A stretch of DNA of 64,000 nt, taken from positions 27,296,970-27,360,969 of the forward strand of contig OX465589.1 of assembly GCA_950022655.1 (NCBI GenBank). The letters run 5' to 3'. Under the pieces are notes generated by a model that saw nothing but the letters and a program-made list of their open reading frames with translations, had not been told where the DNA came from and did no database searches. How positions within the stretch are numbered: position 1 is the first letter of the stretch; every line of letters starts with the position of its first letter. Source of the stretch: Alentia gelatinosa. Lineage: Eukaryota > Annelida > Polychaeta > Phyllodocida > Polynoidae. Below, piece by piece: positions 11,221 to 22,902 of this stretch. The translations under genes and the position numbers were made by a program.

Positions 11221-12303
11221 TTAAACGCCCCTCCCATGGAAAAATAGAAATAGCCTTCCATAGAATTAACAAAATAAGTCCTCCATGCCCATGAAAATAC
11301 CAAACATTGTCCCCTCCCTCCATACCTTCACAGAAGCACCTGAAAAGAATATCCCAATACCCCCTCCCCCAACGAAATACTTCTTCAAAAATCCCCTTAT
11401 GGATATATAAAAACCGAAAACTTAGCACCACCCCATTAATCTTTTCTTTTATGTGTGCGTGTTTTAAAATGTCTACATTAGAGTATCATAACATCATTGT
11501 AACAAATTCTAGATCAAAAACCAAGACGGCGACCCCACCTTTGAGTTATATGTCATCAATACAATACTTTCAGATAATCATATTCAACGCCTACGAAAAT
11601 GACGTCCACATTTCAAGGAAACTGTCCCGATTACCTTTAATTGTCTTGCTTCATATTTCAGTTCCTATTCACCAATCTTCAGAATTTCACGAAATGTCTC
11701 TATGAATAAAAAATGAAAAGTAATACATAAGGCTGATTGCCCGGTTCCGGCAAACAATAGTTTGAGTTGCTGCACTTTCCACTATTGGGAACGGACATGT
11801 TTTATGGGTACATATAGAGCTACGGTCCCTACTCAGTAAATTCTCAGAACCTGAATGGGGTTGGGCAGGACAAAGGCGATTTACCAACGTGAGGGTCCTC
11901 TTGGGACAGGTCTCCGTGGACTAGGTATGAGTGTGAATATGTTTTGTGAATTTTTTTCCACCAAATGTGATTGAAATTTTTTTTATAGTTGAGTGTGATA
12001 AGTTATTCACCCTTGCAATGTCCTAGTTTAGAAAGAAAAGATTTGCTGCACAGCCGCAAGTTGCATGCCGTGTTGCAGGAGCGATAATTGCTTCCTATCT
12101 CAGATAGAGTGGCTACTTAGTGATCCCTAACAGTAATATTGATAGATGACGCCTCTCTGGGAACCAAAGGCCTGGCGTCCACTGAGCCCCTGCTACCCTG
12201 TACATACGATAGACCTTACGATGCGTGCATCAGGGTGCACCCTCGGGTGTATAGGCTACGGATTATAGTTGACATTCTAACGTGGTATCGTTCGAGATAC
12301 ATC
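11221..12303. other. Non-coding stretch; solitary MITE-end fragment
   Basis: Open frames of up to 132 codons at 11307-11705 lie in pyrimidine-rich low-complexity sequence and show no domain or splice pattern. At 12168 the string AGGCCTGGCGTCCACT matches the terminus of the MITEs at 36177 and 40841, but no partner end is seen. Confidence 0.4.
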
Positions 12304-12633
12304 TTAACCCTTCAAGCGCCACACATCATTCACCATGTACCCATACTATAGCAGGCACCAGAACCAGTTGTGTCCTTTGTATGGATGGCGTTTGTAGTCA
12401 ATATTATTAAAAGAAATTACAAATTAAAAAATTCCAGTAAATTTGTAAGTTTTATGGGAACTTTCCGATACTAATATGCCATATGATTTTTATGATTCTG
12501 CGATAATCTTTTAAAAAGTTATAAAGGAACAAATACAGAATGGTTTATCCATTCCATACGGGAATGCCATATGGCATTGTCCTGCCATGGCCAGGGGAAT
12601 GCCATATGGCATTGCCCTGCCAGAAAGGGTTAA
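12304..12633 (+). mobile_element. piggyBac-type MITE flanked by TTAA, copy 1
   Basis: TTAA (12304-12307) followed by CCCTTCAAG, and on the right CCAGAAAGGG followed by TTAA (12630-12633). TTAA duplications with CCC-starting ends are the hallmark of piggyBac-type transposons, so this is a non-autonomous derivative by inference. The right half holds repeated units built on the palindrome AATGCCATATGGCATT with CCTGGCCATGG-like spacers. The copy at 46382-46773 is the same element in the opposite orientation with more units. Confidence 0.8.
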
Positions 12634-14260
12634 GGCCTATCCATGATAACAAAACTGCATCAGGACCTGAGTGGACTGCGGGAGTTATTGAAGAGGCCGT
12701 TGTCATCTGACAGCTTATCTCAAAGGCAAGAATGATGAGGATGTTAGAAGCAAGAAGCTGGCGGTCTCATGAGACTGTGTCCGTGACAGAAGGGAACCAC
12801 TCCATTTATATTACACTCATTTATTTTGAAGACTATGGGGATTCCTTTACATCATTGTTATTTAAAGGTTTTCTATAATATTTGTCCTATAACTGTCCCC
12901 TAACTAACAATAAAAGAGACACTTGGCATGACACGACAAAACGTGACATTGAATTGATAAGAAAACAGTATTAGCGGTCGATATTTGAGCTATAAGCTGA
13001 AGTACTATCGGAATGATATGTATAGTATATAATGTCAATGCTATATAATGATATGATAAATTAATTCCTGGCAGGGTCAGGAAAGGGAACATAAATATTA
13101 CAATGTTTTCATTCTGATTTAATGTTATTATTTGTTGAATGTTCATGATCCAAGATTTGAGCAGGTCTACGCTCGGCTCAGTGTCTGAATGAGGTCCCAC
13201 TCGCCCTGAGCGCTAGTTGCCGCTTGTGGCGCATGGAGGCGCCACCCCCTGGTCCCATCCTCCGGCGACATCTTGCATGGCAAGATTGAACTCACTTGGC
13301 GGTCTCTTTGTAAATATATATAATTATTGAGCTGGAATTATATAAGTGTAGAGAACAGGTAATAATGAACAATTGATTACAGTATTGGCGTAATTATTAT
13401 TCATTTCAGCAGAAATGAACCTGCCACACATAAAGATAAATGAAAAAAAATATACGAGCTGGAATAATTTATTCCAGCTCGTTAGACAGTACTTGTGACG
13501 GTCCCTCGCTACCCGACCCTTTCTACGCTGACCAACGGCATTGGGGTTTGTATGGTTAAACCCTACTCTTAATGTTCTGGCTTAAAACCAATATATAACA
13601 ATATATAACTGTAATTGGCAGTTCATATATCAATGAGATTCATTTATTGAAAGTTACATTCCTAGAAAGGTTTCAATTTGCTTCACAACATAACTTCACA
13701 AATAATATCTGGTGAGTTTTGAAAATAACCTTTTTTAAGAAGCTGTGAGGCTTTTATCTGAGTTACCCCTCATTATTCGGTTCTCCTTATCAAGTGTATA
13801 GGATATAGGCAGTTTTGTTATCATGGTTATTTATCCGCTATTTTATATGGGCTGGTACAGGCTTAAACCGATCATAAACACACACACATATATGTACATA
13901 CATGTATATAGAAATTACCATGAGATGTGGAGAACATGTATCATAGAACAGAATCTTCCCCGCTAGTGTAATCAATGTAGATTCCTATATCGTGTGTGTG
14001 CTAAAGATATTGCTAATGAGCGCAGGAGGGGAGGGTGGCGCAACGGAGTACCAGAAAGTAATATACAGAGTTATTGCTTCCTGTTTCCCAGCTCGTGACA
14101 CAACAGACCGTGTACAGCAAGTCTAGGGGTAGGCATGGTCATCAAAATCATATTTACATTATCAAAATCAAAGGGCACTGGGATCCAATTATTGCTGTGA
14201 CAAATCGAACTTCGATAGGTTGCCGCTTTGATATGAAATTTCAGTAATTCATTTTACTGT
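12634..14260. other. Non-coding stretch with one palindrome
   Basis: A 14-bp-arm palindrome ACGAGCTGGAATAA/TTATTCCAGCTCGT lies at 13454-13482. GC-rich sequence around 13195-13290 contains CGCCACC-type inverted words. No gene supported. Confidence 0.45.
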
Positions 14261-14263
14261 AGA

Positions 14264-14428
14264 ATACAAGACGGATATGGAACTGACTGGAGACAATTCG
14301 CACGCCTGATTTCAGGGTAAGTACCACTTCTCCGGCGGCCTGTTGATCGGAAATATTGCTGTACCTACTCAAACCAATATTACCGCAGGCGTCTGAGAGA
14401 GGCATCCCATCGAATCCCGGCATCATAT
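14264..14428. other. Exon-like segments on both strands
   Basis: Two competing readings. On the - strand, 14428-14325 follows an acceptor-like TTGATTTATCATCAG and ends before GTACTTACC. It encodes about 34 residues (HMMPGFDGMPLSDACGNIGL and onward) with GC-rich third positions. On the + strand, about 14264-14317 lies between CATTTTACTGTAG and a consensus donor CAGG/GTAAGTACC. It encodes QDGYGTDWRQFARLISG. No protein family is recognised for either, and both could be chance. Confidence 0.25.
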
Positions 14429-16950
14429 GCTGATGATAAATCAAATTACCATTAAGCATTTTCTTTTACCAAGATGAGATAATGCATGGAGTCAAACGCG
14501 GCTGGAGTGTCAGGATGTGGTATTTGTGGAGGAAAGGATCACAGTAATTACTCCTGCCTCTCTCTGGTTAAATTTCAATAAGATGTCTTTTTCCAATGCG
14601 AATCATATTGAAGGTCACTGCATGGGTAATAACAAAAGATGAAGCCTTGCTGCCTGCATATTGCGCGATGGAAGGAATCTATCATCTAGATATCAAAATT
14701 GATTACATTGATAGGAATGTGTCACAAACGTGTTCACGATGGCATTTCCGTCCTAATCTGTGTTTATCGTAATCTGGAACCTGTTACATCGAAAATGTCA
14801 TTCAGTTTCATTATAGCATCCGTGTACAGCAGGGTTGGAATAGTTATAATAAAACCCTGCTCTGGGGGAACCCGCGTTAAGATTCACATGGAAGGAGACT
14901 CCTTGTACATAGTCTCAGACATGGTCACAGTTAACATTCACTGACACTCAAATACACTTGAGGTGAGGCTTTAAGAACATGTAACCCTGCTTGCTACCCT
15001 CCCATTGGCTATGTTGGGTACTCAGCAGTGGGTCTATTTGTCCCACCAAAAGTTCTTTATATATTTCATGGTTGCTTAAAATCTAAATCTCACGAGATTC
15101 TGTACCAGGTTAGGGGTAATTGTCGTCGCCAATTGCAACGAAAACAACTTGTTTCAGGGAAATCTGTTCCAGTACAAAATCTCAGCAGGATAAATAATAC
15201 CATATGATGTACAGGAATCCCACCGTGTGAATCCCACTTGATAGTTTCACCTGTATGGACATTGGTAGTCTTGAAAACCTGTGTATCGTTGGCAACCAAC
15301 CACTCTATTTTCAGCACAGTGTTGAACCAATCTAGCAGGGTTTCCTGGCCCTGTCAGCAGGGCATTACAGGTGCCCAGCATGTGACCAGGGGCTTTGTGA
15401 ACCAGTGATTTAGTATCCATGTGGCGTGTTTGTAGGCAGGGGAAGGCTGGGCTTCTGATGAAAGGTGGGGACGGAAGAGGAAGAATTCGGGTGAGATGAG
15501 GGAAGGATGGGTTTGCAGGAGGAGAGGTAGTATCTGTCAGTTTCTATGCATACCTGACTCTGTCTTTGTCTTCGTCACTATCTGTATTTTTATATATTGC
15601 TCTGCCTATCCCTATCTGCCCGCATATCTGAGTCTCTGTTTCTGTCTGTATCTATGTCTGCATGAATAAGTAAATCAGCAATACCTGTTAGAGACATGTA
15701 ACTATACGCTATTCATAAAAAACAGGTAGTATCCAATACAAATGGATTTTGGTACTTATCGTTTTTCAAACTGACCAATTATAATTCAAGTTTTTGTTAT
15801 TGGCAATGCTATGGACGACCAGTAGATAGTCTGGATATGGAAATCTGACTAGGCAACCAAGGCTACCTAATATACACGCTGTTTGAGTAAAATTTATAAC
15901 AAGCCCAGTGGGACTTTAAGTCAAACACCGAGACACTTTCTAATGATGATATCAATCTGCCAGACGCTATTCCACTTGAAGAAGGTGCACACGTAAGTAA
16001 CAGCAATGACTACATATATGATACAGTAAAGTAGATATGTTGTCCACTGTTAACATATTGGCAAAGTTGTTCCTATGTCATTAAATTACTCAATTGGATT
16101 CCACTTTGTTGCAGAACAACGATGACTTTGTACCGAGGCCCCTGGGGAGCCGCTTAGGTGGAGTCCAACATATATATCAAGGCAACACTTTATGCACAAT
16201 GGCACAAAAGAGCGCAGAACCTAAAATATAGACACAGAAGAAATAACCCTAATTTACATAAGTATACGTCCCGCATATATAGCTATGATTTTGTGTAAAT
16301 AGGTTAGTCCTATTTTCCTACTGAAGTGTATACACTTCATATATAGACGTATATGAGTGTCCATGTTGCAGTTATGTATATGCCATATATACGCCTGACT
16401 CTGATATATCTACACCAATATCCAATTATTCAGATCTTTACACCTAGGGGACACCACTGTTGTTTTTATTTCATTTCTCATTAGTCATCAAGTCCTAGGT
16501 ATGTGGACAATCCAATGTTGTATTATCAATTTTGATTATAAAATCGTTATAAAACCCTATTTATTATCTTTTCATTGAGTGCAAATGATAAACCCAGCAT
16601 TCTTTGGGTTTGTTAACGTTTTTTAAATAGATTATATTTTCAAAACACCACTCTCCCGTAGTTCTGGATATTTCTCTTTATAAGGGATTATGAGCCTGTG
16701 TTTATAGATAAGGTCTGACTAGATACCACCCTACTGACACCACTCAGCTGCCGCCGACACCACTGCCTCTGCCACCGCTACAAACACCTCTTCTGCCCAC
16801 ACCACTTTCACACCCGCTGCTTTCACACCAGTCATTTTCTGTCAGCCAAACCATGCACTGTGTAGGCAGAGGACTTAGGGTAATCCCTCCACACAAAGTG
16901 GGGGAAGTCGTATACATAAGATATGTGCCTATACGCCTTTGCATATATAT
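14429..16950. other. Non-coding stretch, fragment of a TIR element at 15.1-15.2 kb
   Basis: At about 15110-15233 the sequence matches the right half of the MITE at 56691-56924 (CAGTACAAAATCTCAGCAGG ... CCCACCGTGTGAATCCCACT) without a left terminus. CCACCAC-rich low-complexity sequence occurs near 16730-16830. No gene supported. Confidence 0.45.
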
Positions 16951-16954
16951 TAAT

Positions 16955-17252
16955 TATCCTACCCCTAATATAAAATCCCATAGGCTTAACATTGAGTTTC
17001 CGTATGCCACGCTGAGTGGCATACAGAGTTTTATATGCCACTAGTGGCATACAGAATTGTTATCATGTAATATTCCAAATTCGAGGAGACGGGGTAGGAT
17101 AAAATCAAAACCTGATTCATTTTAATCTTGGCCAACGCATGCCACTCGTGGAGTTTTGGCGCCAGACTTCACTTGGCTTCGCCTCATGAAGTCACTATGC
17201 CAAACTCCAGTTGTGGCATATGGTGGCTAAGATTAAAACTCATCCAGTTTTA
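16955..17252 (+). mobile_element. Foldback element, TATCCTACCCC type, copy 3
   Basis: Body from TATCCTACCCC (16955-16965) to GGGGTAGGATA (17091-17101), then a foldback of about 145 bases (17107-17252). The foldback's outer arms are AAACCTGATTCATTTTAATC and a near-complement, and its tip is GGCTTCGCCTCATG. It aligns along its whole length with the inverted copy at 38296-38694. Both start ATTATCCTACCCC and end near GTTTTA.GATAG, which defines the element ends. The body of this copy is much shorter. Confidence 0.8.
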
Positions 17253-17640
17253 AGATAGTATCTGCCTTTTTTGCACGGTGTACAGCAGAGATGAGTGGTC
17301 AGAAATTGAATGGAGGGGATACAGGGTGGCGGGGGCAGGGTGGCCAGGTGGCAGGGTGACGAACCTTTTTTTTTATTAGTATACATATTTACACCAAACA
17401 TATATAACATGCATACGGCCAGCGTATATGTCCTGCACAGGATATCTCTTCTCATATACGCTTGGTGGCAAATACAGCCATTATGTTTCCGTATACATGG
17501 AAAACACATTTGTATATGCCGCGTACGCTGGCGTGAAATATGGACGTATACATATAAAACTTCTCAATTTACATCGCATTTATGCATTTACTTGATGGCG
17601 TATATATATATATATGAAATTTCTGGTTTTTTTCATGCAG
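17253..17640. other. Non-coding, GTATAC-rich sequence
   Basis: Contains many GTATAC/TATACG words and a TATATA run. It ends in GGTTTTTTTCATGCAG, which could be a splice acceptor or an eroded transposon terminus (compare TTTCGTGCAGTG at 33108-33119). The open frame through this part is not supported as coding. Confidence 0.35.
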
Positions 17641-18101
17641 TGAAAGAAGCGTGGACTGTGGGTATCATGGAACCACCCCAGTATCTCCTAAGCACCGAGG
17701 TTATGGTCGACATCGAGCAGAAGTGGGGGTCGTTGAATAACCTATGCCAGCGAAAGGACAGGGTACAAGAAGACCTCGTAAGAGAGTTATTGTTTAAGTT
17801 GTCCAAAAGTATTGAATACAGTTCACCCACATGGTCTATGGACCTCGTTGGCATACAGTAATGGGTTTTCATGTACGACTCTAAATCATTCAATGAGCAC
17901 CAGTCTCACAGGATCCTCGCGACCCATCGACAGCCGCATGCAACCAGAGCAAAGCCCAGAAAGAGAAGGAGAACACAAACCAGGTTATTTGACAGGCTGC
18001 CCCACCCAACATCAACAGGGGGATGCGGGGAAGACCACTATAGTGGACAAAATCTGAACCGTCGAAGTGAGATGCTAAATCTTGAGCTGCCAATGACCTG
18101 A
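17641..18101 (+). pseudogene. Exon-like coding segment with one in-frame stop
   Basis: After the acceptor-like TTTTTTTCATGCAG a single frame runs to TGA at 18099-18101, interrupted only by TAA at 17859-17861. The first part encodes about 72 residues (VMVDIEQKWGSLNNLCQRKD and onward), predicted helical. The second part (from ATG 17871) encodes SFNEHQSHRILATH then a basic AKPRKRRRTQTR patch like a nuclear-localisation signal. Codon usage looks protein-like on both sides of the stop. It could be a terminal exon whose true end is TAA, a pseudogene, or chance. I do not recognise the protein. The - strand is also open across 17890-18240, which lowers confidence. Confidence 0.35.
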
Positions 18102-18266
18102 ACTCTGGACTGCTCCCCGAATATGAACTGATTTGTGATGTTTGATCTGTTCCATACTGTTTGAGTTTTGAATGTACTGCCAGATTTTGTGTTAACCCAA
18201 AGGGCCCAGTAGCAAATAAGGTTTCCAATTCTCTGTACACCGTTTGTCGTTTGCCGTTTCCTTCAG

Positions 18267-18395
18267 GTTACGCCACGCATTGGTGTTGTGCTCACCCTGA
18301 CATTTGAGGAGGTATATAGGGGACAATATGCATGTGTTTTGCGCCTGACCGGAATTACTGCAAATACGCCACCATCAACTAGCGTCAATGAGCAT
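18267..18395 (+). other. Candidate internal exon, 43 codons, phase 0-0
   Basis: Preceded by a good acceptor (GCCGTTTCCTTCAG) and followed by GTATGTGT. The only open frame encodes VTPRIGVVLTLTFEEVYRGQ, then YACVLRLTGI and an STSVNEH end. The G-Q-Y-A-C-V-L pattern is reminiscent of an immunoglobulin-fold F strand, but that is thin. A foldback element begins 11 bases after the donor, inside the presumed intron. It may belong with the 17641-18101 segment, but the phases were not shown to agree. Confidence 0.4.
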
Positions 18396-18406
18396 GTATG
18401 TGTGTT

Positions 18407-18943
18407 TATTACCCACCTATTACGGAGTCTCCAGAGGAAATATATAGGGCACCTGGAATTAGGTACCCAGAGATTCTGGCATGTCGGAATCTCCTGCAGG
18501 AGATTCCGGGAAAAAAGTTCCTGCCAAAATAAGGTCGATTCATAATGTACTTGAAAATCAGTTTATTTACTGTTCATTCAGTACTAATTAATTATACTCA
18601 GTCACAATAATCTCATTTACCATCAGAAATCACTGTCTTAAAAAGTTATGCATATAAAAACCCAGAAAAATAGCGAACCATATAACAGGCGTAAGCATAC
18701 ACCGAATTACCACAATGCTTTACAGTGCTGTGGCTTTATGGCGTAATCTGGAACTATATGTACTTTCCAGGCAATAGACATGTTATCAATCTTGTAGGTG
18801 GGTAATAAATACAATAGCGCCTGGTTTTGTGTACGAGTGTCCTTAATCTCCTCGTAGTTGACGACGTAATATCGTCGCTAATAGCTCGGATATTACTACG
18901 CGTCAACTACTCGGAGATTACGGCCACTCGTACACAAAACCAA
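18407..18943 (+). mobile_element. Foldback element, TATTACCCACC type, copy 1
   Basis: Body from TATTACCCACC (18407-18417) to its exact inverse GGTGGGTAATA (18797-18807), then spacer AATACAATAGCG and a foldback at 18820-18943. The foldback's arms are CTGGTTTTGTGTACGAGTG and complement, its core GTTGACGACGTAATATC. The body also holds the palindrome GGAATCTCCTGCAGGAGATTCC. Most of the length is shared with the copy at 37073-37596. Confidence 0.85.
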
Positions 18944-21900
18944 TCATTATTGTGTATGTATGCTCCAGAAACGAACATACATAGAACTGTATGTAGGTAG
19001 ACGTGGCTTAGCCAAATGTATTACCTCTTCCTACCGCTATGCATAGAACTTTATGAAATGGTATGCAAAGACAACCAATGTATACGATAATGACATCGTG
19101 AAATTGTTTGTAAATCTGAAATCTTGTGCAGTGTATGTTATGCTATAGAGATAACATGATAGATCAAACATGAATAGAAATACAAATGCACAAATAGCAA
19201 CCTCAGCGCATATGTATTGAGGAGAACCGCACAGGTGTAGGTGGTGTGGTTCATGAATGAAATATTTGGATATTTGAATCTATGAAAATGTATCATGAAT
19301 TGAGTAAACACATCACTGATATGATATGATCTTCTTATGGGAATTATCCTAGTTCATGGGAGAGTGTCCATTGCGATAAATAAGATGTGAATTTTTTGCT
19401 GATAAATGTACTTAGCGGGGTGTTTGTGATTAACCATGCCATATCATAGGTGGTAAGAGCGGGAGGTACTCATTCACATCTAAGGTTGACTGATATCTGC
19501 CTCTAAAAGTGCCACTTCTACAAAGCTAGAAAGCCTTGGTCTTGTCTATGCGCGAGACCTTGACACGTTATGGTGTGTCACGCTGAAAAGAAATATAGGT
19601 TGAACATGCATCTATTATTAATTGAATCACCTGTGCTCTATGTATTGACTTGTAATTTCACCCATCTTCCCTTCCCAGCGTTGAATAAAAAGGTAAAGTA
19701 TTATAGGTGAAGGGTGTTCGCCTAACTGTAAATATTAAGTATGGGCCCATGGACTCCGGCAAAGTGTCAGTTATAATATCCTCAGTTAGGTTCCTGACCT
19801 AGAATTTGTTGTATTTTGAGCGTCAGGAGATTAGCCATGTTTTTCAGTGACTAGGGATAAGGAAGTGGGTACCAGACCCCAGCATCATGTTATATGCACG
19901 AGGCGTCAGGTGGCACCGACATCTGTATGCCTCAGGGAGGTCGCGTGAGTACCTTTTACCTCCCACCCACCCCACAAAAAAGGGACAAAGTCTTGAAGAG
20001 GCCTCAGCCTTTATTAGATTTTATTCACTTACTAAAGTTATTCAACGGGCCATTCAAGTTCAAAGACTTCGCCTTCATAGTCTTAGTGCCTTAATAGATT
20101 TATCTTTATTGCTCCACCTCTTTTGTCTGTTCGCTCATTATGTTTGAATTCACAATTTTACGTATAGCAGTTGGAAATCTCTTATCAAATGGTCGAGTCA
20201 GGATGTGAATAACTGTGAAGTTGATCAGGAAAAGGGTGCACGAAGTTCTACTAAAAATCGGTTAAAATCAAAAACGTCCAATTTAAGACAGAGAATTATA
20301 GAAGCTCTCCCATTTTCATAGAAACCAAAATGTGGGAAAAGCTGTGTTGCAGAGAAAGGAGTATACATAACTTCGAGGTGAATGTAAAATAGTTTGCATT
20401 GAAATACAGACAATGCTATTTCCCGATTGATGTGATTGAGTGAGTCTCATATATGTAACAGCCCTGTTAATGTCTTTGTGAGACTTTGTCCAGTCGTGTA
20501 TGGGGCAGACAGTTTGTACGTGTCATGTATGTTGGATGACCCACGGGAGATCGACTCTGATAAAACACGAGTATGCATGATCTCGTTAGTGTAATACTAT
20601 ACTTCTTGATAAAGAAAAAAGTCATCAGACCTACCTCGGCCATCTTGGACCGTTAACAATAACAAGGGAATTATTGACAAATGATGAAATACTGAAAATG
20701 CATCGAAAGTAAAGATACTGCTCAAACTTATGATTTTTAGCTGGGATCGTCTGGGTAACGAAAAATGCAGGAAGGAGTTGTGCACCGATTGCCACTTATT
20801 TCCATATTCATTTATGCCTGTTGGTAATGCCAATTTATCACATGATTGAGTTTACCATAACGTCATTGATTTGATAATAAAATATTGCAGTCTGAGTTGT
20901 CAAGTCCAATAGCAACAAAGCGTGATACCAACTTTTAGTCTCTTTTAACATTTATATAGATCGAATTACAAACAGAAAGTATTCCAAATACATTTGGGGT
21001 TCGGCAGTAGAGGGTTGCGTCATTCTCACGAAAACGAAATTGCTACTTCCGTTTCCCCATTTCCAGAAATCGACATGGATAACAAGTAGATATGACATCT
21101 CGTTATTCATAAAAAAGATCTCTGAATGATAAACTCATAATCAAATTCAGAATATAACTTCCATTATAACTATTTATATATAACATATCTTCGTCAGCGA
21201 ACCAATATTCCTATTAAGTCATGAAGAAAGTTTGTTATCGCTCTCTTTCTGCATTCGATGATTACGCAAATATAGCTCCACAGCATGCTAAGTATAGTTG
21301 ATCCGCCAACAATAGCCTTCTTTCTCAGCGTTGACAGATGTGTGCTGTCAACCACATACTATATGTCTTCAACGGAGACATGCATTCTACGATATCGCAT
21401 GTGTCCTAAAAATAAGTGTTGAAATCGCGCCGAGTAGGCCTTTTTCCACACACCGGTGTCGCACCTTATCTGCTTAGTTACGCAATGACTGAAGCCAAAC
21501 ATTCACCTGACAACGTATACTTTAGCATTGATAAACATCGTGTATTAGAGTAATACGTTCATACCACCCGTGCACATTATCTCCAGAGAAATAAAAGGGA
21601 TTGCATTGTATTCTAGGGTATTCCAGCTCCGATTTGATGTATCATACATGCATATCATCTCAATGATACTTAAGATATACCTAAGATAACATAGGAACAC
21701 CGAAATTGCATGCACATTAATACATTGGCAGAGCCAGCAGTTATATGCTTATCCTTTTCCTATCTAAAACCAAGATAATTATCAACTATAAAGTTTAGAC
21801 AACCATGACTCGTTAGTACAATAATCTAGCAATTTCATCTGTCAAAAAACAACACTGCTGCAATCACACCCACCGTTCGCACTTTAGGTGTGATTGCTGT

Positions 21901-22704
21901 ATGTCTCTATATGAAAACCGCTGGACTCGCGGTGTTGGTCCGAGCGGCCACGTAACTAGAGACAGGGCCGTTAGGTGGCGTTGGACGGCAACACCTGTAT
22001 TACCACTTGTCTGAAGAAAAGAGAAACTGCCTAGTCGGCCAGGTGTGCTAAACTTTTGTTTTTCAATTTGTTTTGTTCTCTGTATTTCATAATATTCTCA
22101 GCATTCTCCATGGACGCAATAACGTCACATCTCGTTTGTCTGACATCCCGGTGCCACTGTGACGTTCATTTGAAACGAAACATGTCAGATTGAGACTCAT
22201 TACTTTATTACTGGGATATCAGTAACCAAATGAAAATAGTTTACTGTGAAACTCGCTGTTTCAGGGAGACGTAAGAAGAGAAAAGAGGATGCGAAGCGCA
22301 CATCGATGTCAGCCACAGTGTTGGGCTGAGGAGGTTCAAACCATTGTCATTTTTGTTATTGGCGGGAATAACACTTATTGATATCATGGCTCCTTTAAAC
22401 AAAGAACAAATTAAACATACTGAAAAAATGTATTTGGGCTTGCAGAGTAGCTTTAGACGCTATTGCCGAAGTGCCTTTTTCTAGCACTGCAAGCCCCAGT
22501 GTAGCCATCTCAGTTATAGTACTGAGCGTTTAATATGGGACCAAAAAACTAGTTTTTTCTAACTTGAAAAAGGCAAATCGCTGTTGTGTCATAAATAATT
22601 GGGCGATATTTATAAACACAACATTGTTAAAAAGCTCAGACTTAGGCCTATCTGTTGGTATATAACTGATATACCTTAATTTTCGATAATATCATCTTTT
22701 ACAA
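18944..22704. other. Long non-coding stretch
   Basis: No gene or repeat family recognised over 3.7 kb, apart from a GCAATCACACC/GGTGTGATTGC hairpin at 21860-21897 and a possible donor-like GGTCGC/GTGAGTACC at 19944. Short open frames here (for example 20597-20833 on the - strand) look like chance. Confidence 0.4.
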
Positions 22705-22902
22705 ATGTTGCATTTGATTGTACTATATATTGTCATTTTACCCATATTAAATGCTCAGGACTATAGCCATAGGAGGGTGAAAGCCGTCAGCTTCGATGTC
22801 GCCCGAGACCCTAACTGGGTGAGGCATTGTTCCAGCGCTACAGTCAGCCAACCCCTGCAGTGTCACGTCAAGCTGTTCTCAAAACATCATCTTCTTACCT
22901 GA
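22705..22902 (+). CDS. Candidate small secreted protein, 65 aa, or exon
   Basis: Starts at ATG. Residues 1-17 are MLHLIVLYIVILPILNA, an ideal-looking hydrophobic signal peptide with a possible cut before QDYSHRR. The remaining 47 residues are basic with two cysteines (C42, C53 by count), and their codons are strikingly GC-rich at third positions compared with the AT-rich surroundings. Alternative reading: CATATTAAATGCTCAG at 22743-22758 is a splice acceptor and only 22759-22902 (or to the donor-like TGG/GTGAGG at 22816) is exon. No family recognised. Confidence 0.35.
   Translation: MLHLIVLYIVILPILNAQDYSHRRVKAVSFDVARDPNWVRHCSSATVSQPLQCHVKLFSKHHLLT

Noticed and set aside
11307..11705. 132-codon open frame
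   Set aside because: Pyrimidine-rich low complexity, the opposite strand is also open in part, no domain, no splice pattern.
13441..13483. Intrinsic transcription terminator from the 14-bp hairpin
   Set aside because: No gene upstream and not a bacterial genome.
17310..17640. First 110 codons of a long + strand frame
   Set aside because: Composition is GTATAC/TATATA-rich repeat with Tyr/Ile-rich translation; only the part after the CATGCAG acceptor looks coding.
18855..18905. GGATATTAC in foldbacks resembles the replication-origin nonanucleotide of circular ssDNA viruses
   Set aside because: One required position differs, and the string lies in the stem rather than the loop. No Rep-like gene is present, so it is probably coincidence.
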